Source: a bacterium (lineage in GTDB: Bacteria > UBP14 > UBA6098 > JAFGQG01). Taken from it: a DNA stretch of 43,674 nucleotides. Below are positions 35,230 through 43,674 of the stretch, one piece after another; within the stretch, counting starts at the first letter, position 1; every line of letters starts with the position of its first letter. The stretch lies in assembly GCA_016935765.1 (NCBI GenBank), contig JAFGQG010000039.1, forward strand, positions 1 to 43,674, in the 5' to 3' direction. A program made the translations under genes and the position numbers. A model generated the notes under the pieces. That model was not told where the DNA came from, did not search any database, and worked only from the letters and a program-made list of their open reading frames with translations.

Positions 35230-38200
35230 ATGAAATTCAGAGTAACATTTCTAGTATTTTTATGCATGATAACTGCTGCTACCGCATGGAGTTACACCTA
35301 CTGGGTTCCTTACGTGGATACGCTTCACATTCCCGGGGAGATGTCCTGGCGCTCGAATATCTCCCTCCACGCTCTCTATAACAATACGGTTATCACCTCT
35401 TCCCTTATTGACACGACCTTGAATGCCGGAGAAGGCTATGGTGAAGGCAGCTTTACGACCTGTGGATTGTCAATTGGAGCCACGAAACCGCTGAGAATAA
35501 TTTATTCTACAAAGATAGTGACCCCTTCGGAGTATGAGCCAACCGAGTTTTACTACACTCTTCAGCCGGATATATTCCTGGATACGGAGTACTACGTGGG
35601 GAGTTTGTATGATCCGCCGTCTTCCTGGGAGTTCGTTGCAGTAACGGGCACTCAGGACGGAACGAATTTAGACGTTGATGGAGTAGGCTCTTTCACGATT
35701 AACGCAGGTGAATGCCGGGCTTTCAGCTTCCCTGCCGGCTCTAATGTGATGCACCTAACGGCATCCGAGAAGATAGCGGTTGCCCATATATCTCACCGGC
35801 AATCGAGTCATGACGATTTCACTGCATACACGCCGCTTCCGACATCGTTATGGGGTACCGAATATGTAGCGCCTTTGGTCCATCAGCTATGGGCGGCAGG
35901 CTACGAGGATCCTGTGGATTCGACTTCACTTATTATCGTCGCTCTCGAAAATGCTACTTCAGTGAACGTTGCTGGTTCAGTACTAAATTTGAGTGCGGGA
36001 GAAAGAGCGAAGGTCTATATAGATTCAGATAGCACTACCATTACATCGAACCGCCCGATCCATGTTATGAGGGATTATCTTAAGTATGCGACTGACAGGT
36101 GGAGAAGTGTTACACGCATGTACAGCACGTCAGTTTGCCTGCACCCATCGGACCTGCAGGTAAATTCAGCGTTTATGGACAGACTGAACGCATCTGATAT
36201 GGATGAGCATGGAGGTCCCGCCAACTGGTGGACTATTACCTGCTTCGATAACGGCAACCGGATAACCGTGGATGTCAATTTCGATGGCTCATTCGAGCTG
36301 GATGTAACCCTTGATCAGTTCGAGACCCTTTACCTGACGGATACGAGTATGAGCGTTATTGGCGGCTGGGATTCAGCCAGCGCGCTGCTGCAGGCTGAAT
36401 ACCCCGTTCAGGTCATACGATCCTACAGGGGCTGGTGGTGGGATTATATCGAAGCTCATTACGAGTATTCCAACTGGGATTTCGGGGAAATAGATTCCTC
36501 GGGGATGCCCGAAGTAAACATAGAACATACACCCCCAGAGTTGATCCCGGATTGCATTGAGATATCACCAAATCCGTTCACAGTGGATGCCATAATCACG
36601 AACACCGGAAGCGGCGATGCCTCGAATGTCACGGTAACGCTGGACTTGACTGCGTCAGGTCTCGCGCTGATGAGCGGTGATAATCCGCAATTACTTGGTA
36701 CACTCGAGGCTGAAAGCGGCATGGGTTTGGCTTCCTGGGAAGTATGGATACCGGAAAGCCTCTATAGCTCGGTAGTGTGCTATGATATCGAGGTTACCTA
36801 TGAGAATCCCGATGCTTCAGATTCCACGATCACCGAAAATTACTGTGTTACAATCCCGCGGTTGATCGTCCTGGTCGCTTCAATAACCGCTGATGAGCTG
36901 GAGTTTTGCGAGGGAGAATGTACCCAGTTGCATGCTTCTCATGTTGGTGGCATGCCCGGCGAAGCCGAGTCTTACTACTGGTTTCCCGCCGAAGGGCTAT
37001 CGAGTACGGACGTACCTGACCCGATCGCCTGTCCGGCAGAAACAACGACTTATTTCGTAGAGGTAAGCGAACCAGGGGGTTGCATCGACACAGCAAATAT
37101 CACACTGAACGTTATTCCCACTCCGGAGATCACGGTTTATGGAGACAGCATTTGTACCGGGGAAACAGCAAGATTAACTGCCATAGTGAATCCGCGCGGT
37201 GGAGAAGTTACTTATTTGTGGGAACCGGGGGGATTCACTGAACCTGACATCATGGTCAATCCGGATAGAACTACTGATTATATTGTATCCGTGGTAAGAG
37301 AAGGCTGTTCCTCAGCGCCTGAGACTGTTACGGTGTATGTGAGTCCTGAGATAATTGCTGACGCTGGTGAAGATACAATAATCCCACCAGGAGATTTAGT
37401 TACTATTGGAGGCAGACCAACCGGATCAGGAGGTACCGACCCGCTCACTTACTGGTGGTTTCCACCCACAGGGTTAAACATTCAGACTATACCTAACCCA
37501 ATCGCGAATACTGCTATAACTAGAACCTATTGCGTTATCGTGACTGATGTCGTTGGCTGCGCGGACACATCGTGTGTCACAGTTACTATCCTGGATGACA
37601 GCACTGGTCCGGAAGCACTGATAGTTGAGCCACTGAACGAAACCTACTCCGCCTGCGAAGACCAGCGTATTATCGTTATCATCAACGATGATTCCGGCGT
37701 GGACACAACTACCGTCGAGCTAGAGGTAAACGGTGTGGTTTACACGAACGCTTCGCCCGAGGTCTCATGGTCAGGGGATACGCTCATCTTTACACCGGCA
37801 CCGGGTTTCTGGGGCGATGAGGAGGAAGTTGCAGTAAGGTTACTCCGCGCGGATGACATCTATGGAAACCCGCTTCAGGGCGCGCCGGTAGTGTGGGCGT
37901 TCATTATGGATTTCTCTCCGCCTCTCGCGTGGGGAGAATTCCCAACACCGGACACGATTATTACTGTTTCAAACCCAATGATATCAGTTTTTATCGCGGA
38001 TAGCGGCAGCGGTCTTGACTGGAGTGGCATCGGATTGGAGATAAATGGGGAATTTTACCCTTATGACACAACCGGAATGGATTTTGATCCACTGACAGGT
38101 GAATTGAGGTTTAATACCGGCGCACTTGGTTTAAGGTTCGAAGACGGCGATACGGTGCATGTTTGTATAGCAGGAGCAGGGGACTTACCCGATTATTGCG

Positions 38201-41200
38201 CCCCTAATGTGATGGTAGATCACTGCTGGCAATTCTACGTTATCATTTCCGAACATAATGCCATGATGCTCGAACCCTTCGACGGCGCTTACTCAGCCTG
38301 CGACGATCAACAAATCATCATAATAATATTCAGCCGCTACGAGATAGATACCACAACTATCGAGTTCTATATCAATGGAATCCTCTATAATATCGGACAC
38401 CCCTGGCTGAGCTTCGAAGAGGGCAGCCTCCTGGTTTTCCAGCCGCCGCCTGCGTATTGGAGTGATGGTGAAATGGTCGTTGTCGTCCTCACGAGAGCGG
38501 ACGATATCTATGGCTTCCCACTCGATGACACGCTTTTCAGCGCCTTTGCAATAGACTTAACACCACCGGTAGTGACTGATATTGCACCGGCGCTTGAAAC
38601 CATGGTATCGGATTCAGGTCCAGTCATCGAATTCGATTTGCATGATTCACTCAGCGGAATTGATGCTTCTTCTATCACAATGGATATAAATGGAACAATA
38701 ATTAGCCTGCCCGGTACCGGGGTTTGGGAGGTTATTCATTTCGAATTTGATTGCGCCGCTGCAGGTATATTCTTCTCGAATGGCGATACAGTAAATGTTT
38801 GCCTGTACGGTACCGACAGCCCAGATTACTGCGATGCCAACGCGCTCGATACATGCTGGCTGTTCATTGTGAGTTTTTCCGGACCGGTGGCTGCAGTCCT
38901 TGAGCCTCTCAATGGCACTTACACAGCATGTGACGACCATTGCATCTATGTCCTTCTAACCGATGAAGATGGTGTTGATACAACCACTGTTGAGCTGGAA
39001 GTGAACGGTATTATTTATAACATAGAATCACCAGAGTTGTCAATGATTTCTGACACCGTGGTGTTTTGTCAATCCCTTCCATGGACTGACGCTGAAACTG
39101 TCGATGTGCGTCTTGTCAGCGCTAGTGACATATATGGCAATGAAATACGGAATCCTCTCGAATGGTCGTTTATTGTGGACCTTTCACCACCCGATTACTT
39201 CGGTTTCGATCCTGCGGAAGGTGAAATAATTTCTGACCCGTATCATGAGATCATGTTAACGATCATTGACAGTCTCAGCGGGGTTGATGATACTTCCATC
39301 ATTGTGTTTGTGAACGATAGACCTTACGACATTTTCTCAAGGGCGATAACTTTAACGGTTGATACTATAGCAGGTATGTTATATTACACGCTGGTCTATA
39401 ACCCGATGGATGGCGGGTTCATATTCAGGCATAACGACGTTATACGTTTTTGCATTCAAAGTTATGATGAACCTGATTATTGTTCGCTTCACGAATCCGA
39501 GTTCTGCTGGGAGTTTTTAGTCGATCTTGTTGGTCCCGCGGGTGAGCTCGATCATCCTTTTGTGGGAGCGGTGAGTTCGTGTGAGGACCAGGGAGCGGTG
39601 CTCCGGGTTTTCGACAGGATAATTTCACATGGAGTCGATCCATCGAGTATTCGGCTGGAGGTCGAAGTGGCAGGCACAACCTTGACTTCTCCCCCGGTAC
39701 GCTGGGAGTTCCCTGAGTACCTGTATTTCGCACCTGATGCCGATATCTGGTCCAATAATGATTCCGTGGTGATCAGGCTTCTGGAAGCTGAGGATTCCCT
39801 GGGTAATGGATTAAGCAGGGTCTATTCCTGGTATTATTGGATAGACCTCGAACCGCCAACATTGCTAAATCCATTCCCGCCGCTCTGGGGTGAAGTCGGC
39901 GACCCGACTCCCACGATAACTTTCGAACTAACCGACAACCTTGCCATCGTTGCTCTTGATTCGACTTCCATTACTATCAACGGAGATTTTTATCCGCTGG
40001 GTCACCCAGCGTTCTCAAGAGTGGACTCCGTTTATACCTTCAACACAGAACTTACCGGTACAAGTTTCTCTGGCGGGGATACCGTGGAAGTTTGCCTGTT
40101 CTTCATGGATATGCCCGATCTTTGCGAACCCAATGAAGGTGATACATGCTGGTACTTCACCATACCGGTGGGCGGTCCGATAGGGCATATCATCGAGCCG
40201 GATTCCGGGACATACTCAGCCTGCAATGACCAGCGTATAATAATAATGGTGCAGGATCCCGATGAAGTGCTTGATACGACCATTCAGCTGCAGGTGAACG
40301 GAAGGATTTATACAGTATCCGATCCCGAGTTGAACTACGATCATGACAGCTTGATATTTACACCTTCCACCCTATGGACTGACGGTGAACTGGTCGAAGT
40401 CTGCCTGCTTGAAGCCATGGATAGATTATATAATTTACTCGAAGCTGCGCCGCTCTGCTGGAGTTTCAATATCGATTTGACGCCGCCGGTCGTCTGGGAT
40501 GTATCACCTGTTCCGGGAAGTACACTAATTACCACTTGTCCGGTCTTAAGTCTCCACCTCTCCGATAGCCTGAGCGGTTTGAACGAAGGTTCGATAGAAG
40601 TCGAGGTGGATTCGTTTACATTCACGATAATGCATCCATTTTTTGTGTGGGACGGAGAGAGCCTGGGTATCGATCTTTGCGCTTATGGGATCGATTTGCG
40701 AGGTGGTGATACTGTTGATATCTGCCTGCGAGCCAATGATTTCCCAGACTATTGCGGTCCGAACATTCTCGATACATGCTGGGCATTTTCGATCGCTGCC
40801 GGGGGTCCTGTCGCCTCAATCATCGAGCCGCTTCCGAACACATACTCCGCCTGCGACGACCAGGGAATTATCGTCACTCTTGTCGATTCGAATGGAGTAG
40901 TCGAAGAATCGATAGAGCTGGAAGTTAACGGCGTTACGTATAACACAACTGACGCGGAACTCACCTTTTCCGCGGGTTCCTTGCTTGCATTCGTTCCATC
41001 ACCGTGGTTCGAGAACGCTGAAACTGTGATTGTCAACCTTCTCTCCGCGGATGACTCCCTGGGTAATGAGCTCGGTGGTTTATTGGGATGGACGTTTATT
41101 ATGGACCTTTCACCACCAGTCGCGTGGGATTTTAATCCCCCTGACCTAAGTACCGTTACGGAAACATCGCCGGTAATCAGCCTGCGTATCGCGGATTCAC

Positions 41201-43470
41201 TCAGCGGTTTGGATCTCAGCACTATTGAACTGACCGTGGATGGACACCCCTACTCAATTTACGATCCTTGTGTAACCTGGGATGGCGAGTACTTCGAACT
41301 AAGCACCGAATGCGCCGGCTTATTCTGGACCGGTGGAAGCAGTATCGAAATATGCGCCGCCGCGCTCGATACGCCGGGTTACTGCCCTCCGAACACACTC
41401 GAAGTATGCTGGGAGTTTAGCTTTGCGGTAGGGGGACCGGACGCGGAGATAGTCGTGCCCACGGATAACTCGGTGTCAGCATGCGAAGACCAGAGTATCC
41501 TGGTATATCTCTTTGATTCAGAAGGAATTATACTGGAGTCGATACAACTCCAGGTCCGGGATTCCGTGTACGGTCTCAACGATACTACCCTGACCTACGA
41601 AAATGACACATTATACTTTTCACCGCCAGCCGGATTCTGGGTCGATGGTGAAACCGTTCATGTTGCCTTGCTCTCAGCCTCGGATTCCCTGCATAATCCA
41701 CTTGAAGATGCCCCCATCGAATGGATTTTCTATGTCGATCTCTCAGGACCGGTCGCCTCGAACTTCGTTCCGGCGGACAGCGCGAGTATTTATAACTGGC
41801 AGGAGACAATCCAGGTGGAACTGTGGGACAATCTGCTGGGAGTCGATTCAAGCTCGATCCAACTACAGGTAGCAGGTGTTTACCGCGCGCCGGGACCACT
41901 TACTTTTAATCTTGCATCCGGATGCCTGGATTGGGATGGTACGACGGTGACCCTCGATCCATCGTCAGTTGATGAAAGCGATTACGGCATTTACTACACC
42001 CCGGAGGAGGACAGCCTGAGGGGCACCGGACTATATTTCCCTGAGTTCGATACGGTAAGAGTGAGTGTCTATGCAACTGATAACGAGCCGGATTATTGCA
42101 GCCCGAACCCTATCCAGGAGCCGGGTTCATGGGCTTTCTATATACCGGATGATGATACCCTGTGCCCCAGGTTCGAAAACTTTGAGCCGGCATACCGGGC
42201 TACAGGTGTGGACTTCTATATTTTCTGCGATATTATCGACTCTTCCAGCGTCTGGGGGGATAGCGTTTTCGCCATATATGAGACGAACACCGGGATTTTT
42301 TCGGATACGATTGCGATGATCCCCACTCCATTCACAGATACCTCGATTGTGAACGGGGAAGTCATCATTAATTTCACCAACAGCTTGGCTATACCTGGTT
42401 TTACTGATACCTGCACTGTCAGGTTCGAGATATATGCATTCGATGACGATTTCGATTTCATGAATCCCATCGACAGGAAGCAATGCGCTGCTGTTTTTTA
42501 TGTTTCCATCATGGGCAGACCGGTAGCGCAGCTAGTGGAACCTCTGCCGAACACGATTACTTCATGCGACGACCAGCCCATTATCATACACCTTTTTGAC
42601 CACGAAGGTATCGATGTTAACACTATTGAATTGCTTGTTGAGCAGACTACTTACACTATCGATCATGAGTGGCTGACTTATGCCGCGGCTGACAGCCTGT
42701 TGGTCTTTCAGCCCGAGAGCGGTTTTTTCGTGAACGAGCAGATGGTCGAGGTGGTGCTCGAAGGAGTGGAGGATATTCCCGGTAATCCCATGCTGGATAC
42801 GCTATCATGGGTGTTTGGGGTTGACCTGGAAGCTCCTGTGTGTTCGCTGGAATATCCATTAAATGGGGTGATGGTCGATGATGTTTCACCGGCGATAAGT
42901 ATCGAGATAAATGACAACCTTGCGGGTGTCAGGGAAAGCACTATCAGCCTGGAAGTTGACGGGGTTACATATCAGCCCGGTCAAACCGGGATTTACTGGA
43001 TGTTCGATACTGATGGCATCAATGGTACGCTGGAGTTTGATTGCGATGAAGCCGGTATTGAATTCGTGCCCGGCGATACTGTGTTCATTACCCTGGAAAT
43101 GGGGGATGACCCGGATTATTGCGATCCGAATTGGGGAGGCTGCAGCGTATGGTTTACGATTCTCCCCAAAATGTCGTGTTATGCTGGTCCGAATCCTTTT
43201 ACTCCGAACGGTGACGGCATTAATGATAACGTTTTCTTTAAATTCCCGCAAATGCTGAACAAGAAGGGGGAGATAGTCGTTCTGACTTTGCGGAACATTG
43301 AGGTTTTCCGGAAATCTTTCAGGTCCATTAACCAGAATTCGGACTACCTTGAACGTAGCTGGGATGGCAGGGATAGCAAGGGCAAGCCGGTACCGGAAGG
43401 TATATATATTTACGTTATTCAGGTGGATGGTAAGGTGGAGTGCAACGGAACCATCATTCTAGCGAGGTAA
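35230..43470 (+). CDS. Giant mosaic surface protein (2746 residues): YWVPYVDT N-domain plus Ig A-B array and type-B-like sorting domain
   Basis: A signal peptide (MKFRVTFLVFLCMITAATA) opens the protein, but no Shine-Dalgarno sequence is visible, unlike the other large genes. Residues ~22-417 match the N-domain of the protein at 24636; the shared YEYSNWD motif even falls at the same residue number (W416). From ~430 on it matches the protein at 14525: CARDB-like domain, uninterrupted Ig/PKD-like domains, then eight A-B Ig-like pairs (793-~2645) with the same odd unit (DDDFDFMNPIDR) before the last pair. The tail (2650-2746) is nearly the same type-B-like C-terminal domain. Compared with 14525 it lacks the MAM-like insert and one A-B pair. 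It is probably an exported surface fibre. Confidence 0.88.
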   Translation: MKFRVTFLVFLCMITAATAWSYTYWVPYVDTLHIPGEMSWRSNISLHALYNNTVITSSLIDTTLNAGEGYGEGSFTTCGLSIGATKPLRIIYSTKIVTPSEYEPTEFYYTLQPDIFLDTEYYVGSLYDPPSSWEFVAVTGTQDGTNLDVDGVGSFTINAGECRAFSFPAGSNVMHLTASEKIAVAHISHRQSSHDDFTAYTPLPTSLWGTEYVAPLVHQLWAAGYEDPVDSTSLIIVALENATSVNVAGSVLNLSAGERAKVYIDSDSTTITSNRPIHVMRDYLKYATDRWRSVTRMYSTSVCLHPSDLQVNSAFMDRLNASDMDEHGGPANWWTITCFDNGNRITVDVNFDGSFELDVTLDQFETLYLTDTSMSVIGGWDSASALLQAEYPVQVIRSYRGWWWDYIEAHYEYSNWDFGEIDSSGMPEVNIEHTPPELIPDCIEISPNPFTVDAIITNTGSGDASNVTVTLDLTASGLALMSGDNPQLLGTLEAESGMGLASWEVWIPESLYSSVVCYDIEVTYENPDASDSTITENYCVTIPRLIVLVASITADELEFCEGECTQLHASHVGGMPGEAESYYWFPAEGLSSTDVPDPIACPAETTTYFVEVSEPGGCIDTANITLNVIPTPEITVYGDSICTGETARLTAIVNPRGGEVTYLWEPGGFTEPDIMVNPDRTTDYIVSVVREGCSSAPETVTVYVSPEIIADAGEDTIIPPGDLVTIGGRPTGSGGTDPLTYWWFPPTGLNIQTIPNPIANTAITRTYCVIVTDVVGCADTSCVTVTILDDSTGPEALIVEPLNETYSACEDQRIIVIINDDSGVDTTTVELEVNGVVYTNASPEVSWSGDTLIFTPAPGFWGDEEEVAVRLLRADDIYGNPLQGAPVVWAFIMDFSPPLAWGEFPTPDTIITVSNPMISVFIADSGSGLDWSGIGLEINGEFYPYDTTGMDFDPLTGELRFNTGALGLRFEDGDTVHVCIAGAGDLPDYCAPNVMVDHCWQFYVIISEHNAMMLEPFDGAYSACDDQQIIIIIFSRYEIDTTTIEFYINGILYNIGHPWLSFEEGSLLVFQPPPAYWSDGEMVVVVLTRADDIYGFPLDDTLFSAFAIDLTPPVVTDIAPALETMVSDSGPVIEFDLHDSLSGIDASSITMDINGTIISLPGTGVWEVIHFEFDCAAAGIFFSNGDTVNVCLYGTDSPDYCDANALDTCWLFIVSFSGPVAAVLEPLNGTYTACDDHCIYVLLTDEDGVDTTTVELEVNGIIYNIESPELSMISDTVVFCQSLPWTDAETVDVRLVSASDIYGNEIRNPLEWSFIVDLSPPDYFGFDPAEGEIISDPYHEIMLTIIDSLSGVDDTSIIVFVNDRPYDIFSRAITLTVDTIAGMLYYTLVYNPMDGGFIFRHNDVIRFCIQSYDEPDYCSLHESEFCWEFLVDLVGPAGELDHPFVGAVSSCEDQGAVLRVFDRIISHGVDPSSIRLEVEVAGTTLTSPPVRWEFPEYLYFAPDADIWSNNDSVVIRLLEAEDSLGNGLSRVYSWYYWIDLEPPTLLNPFPPLWGEVGDPTPTITFELTDNLAIVALDSTSITINGDFYPLGHPAFSRVDSVYTFNTELTGTSFSGGDTVEVCLFFMDMPDLCEPNEGDTCWYFTIPVGGPIGHIIEPDSGTYSACNDQRIIIMVQDPDEVLDTTIQLQVNGRIYTVSDPELNYDHDSLIFTPSTLWTDGELVEVCLLEAMDRLYNLLEAAPLCWSFNIDLTPPVVWDVSPVPGSTLITTCPVLSLHLSDSLSGLNEGSIEVEVDSFTFTIMHPFFVWDGESLGIDLCAYGIDLRGGDTVDICLRANDFPDYCGPNILDTCWAFSIAAGGPVASIIEPLPNTYSACDDQGIIVTLVDSNGVVEESIELEVNGVTYNTTDAELTFSAGSLLAFVPSPWFENAETVIVNLLSADDSLGNELGGLLGWTFIMDLSPPVAWDFNPPDLSTVTETSPVISLRIADSLSGLDLSTIELTVDGHPYSIYDPCVTWDGEYFELSTECAGLFWTGGSSIEICAAALDTPGYCPPNTLEVCWEFSFAVGGPDAEIVVPTDNSVSACEDQSILVYLFDSEGIILESIQLQVRDSVYGLNDTTLTYENDTLYFSPPAGFWVDGETVHVALLSASDSLHNPLEDAPIEWIFYVDLSGPVASNFVPADSASIYNWQETIQVELWDNLLGVDSSSIQLQVAGVYRAPGPLTFNLASGCLDWDGTTVTLDPSSVDESDYGIYYTPEEDSLRGTGLYFPEFDTVRVSVYATDNEPDYCSPNPIQEPGSWAFYIPDDDTLCPRFENFEPAYRATGVDFYIFCDIIDSSSVWGDSVFAIYETNTGIFSDTIAMIPTPFTDTSIVNGEVIINFTNSLAIPGFTDTCTVRFEIYAFDDDFDFMNPIDRKQCAAVFYVSIMGRPVAQLVEPLPNTITSCDDQPIIIHLFDHEGIDVNTIELLVEQTTYTIDHEWLTYAAADSLLVFQPESGFFVNEQMVEVVLEGVEDIPGNPMLDTLSWVFGVDLEAPVCSLEYPLNGVMVDDVSPAISIEINDNLAGVRESTISLEVDGVTYQPGQTGIYWMFDTDGINGTLEFDCDEAGIEFVPGDTVFITLEMGDDPDYCDPNWGGCSVWFTILPKMSCYAGPNPFTPNGDGINDNVFFKFPQMLNKKGEIVVLTLRNIEVFRKSFRSINQNSDYLERSWDGRDSKGKPVPEGIYIYVIQVDGKVECNGTIILAR
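37606..43176 (+). repeat. Eight alternating A-B Ig-like repeat pairs
   Basis: The array is in register with that of the 14525 gene. Each pair resembles its positional partner there (for example pair 4 with EDQGAVLRVFD and SHGVDPSSI) more than its own neighbours. The partner of pair 6 is absent: the unit after pair 5 has the FSAGSLLAFVPSPWF signature of pair 7. Confidence 0.87.
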
Positions 43471-43477
43471 AGGAAAT

Positions 43478-43509
43478 GGATGAATGGATGTCTGGATGAG
43501 TGGATGAGT
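43478..43509 (+). repeat. Four 8-bp tandem repeats after the last gene
   Basis: GGATG recurs at 43478, 43486, 43494 and 43502, exactly 8 bp apart (GGATGAAT, GGATGTCT, GGATGAGT, GGATGAGT). Nothing else is identifiable in the remaining sequence to the window end. Confidence 0.6.
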
Positions 43510-43674
43510 GTTAGAGAAGATTTCTATCAATGATCGATGGGTAATAGCAATCTGCAAATAAGGATTAATTATTGAATATCGCTTATCCTAATTATTTGGT
43601 ATCGTTCATATTTCTCGGCATCATACTACAGTCACCGAACTTAATTTTATTTCAAAGCAATCATTTATACCTAT

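Overview
This window looks like bacterial chromosome from an uncultivated lineage near the FCB superphylum or the WOR-3/Cloacimonadota-type candidate phyla. That placement is an inference. It rests on very long secreted proteins ending in the two C-terminal domain types used as type IX (T9SS) sorting signals, on OmpA and surface-domain families, and on bacterial promoters and Shine-Dalgarno sites. An archaeal-looking RPA protein is the odd element. No rRNA, tRNA, CRISPR array or secretion-machinery gene was seen.

Layout. (1) 1-4979, minus strand: most of a giant cysteine-rich secreted protein (anchor-J/MAM-like domain plus a PPC-like repeat array) that runs off the left edge. (2) 5329-7758, plus: an outer-membrane protein joining a barrel-like domain, a VWA domain and an OmpA domain. 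(3) 12575-7896, minus: a probable four-gene operon for phosphoglucose/phosphomannose isomerase, sugar-nucleotide transferase, MetK and AhcY. (4) 12824-14440, plus: a soluble PAS-PAS histidine kinase without a partner. (5) 14525-32291, plus: a 3044-residue Ig-repeat protein, an RPA-like protein with a zinc finger, and two ~1260-1280-residue secreted proteins. (6) 32292-35229: an AT-rich island with two PIN-type toxin-antitoxin pairs, a decayed sorting-domain remnant, a truncated HsdR fragment, many hairpins and a 20-bp-period repeat array. (7) 35230-43470, plus: a 2746-residue protein that is a mosaic of two of the earlier giants.

The main result is the modular surface-protein family. Proteins at 24636 and 35230 share an N-terminal domain of about 416 residues. 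Those at 14525 and 35230 share an Ig-like tandem array and a type-B-like C-terminal domain. Those at 24636 and 28512 share a cohesin-like/GWNLIS/type-A C-terminal half. The Ig array is built from alternating A units (SACDDQ motif) and B units (DYCxPN motif): nine pairs in one protein, eight in the other, in register apart from one exact 210-codon pair. Conserved cysteines suggest disulfide-bonded surface fibres, although no function can be read directly from sequence.
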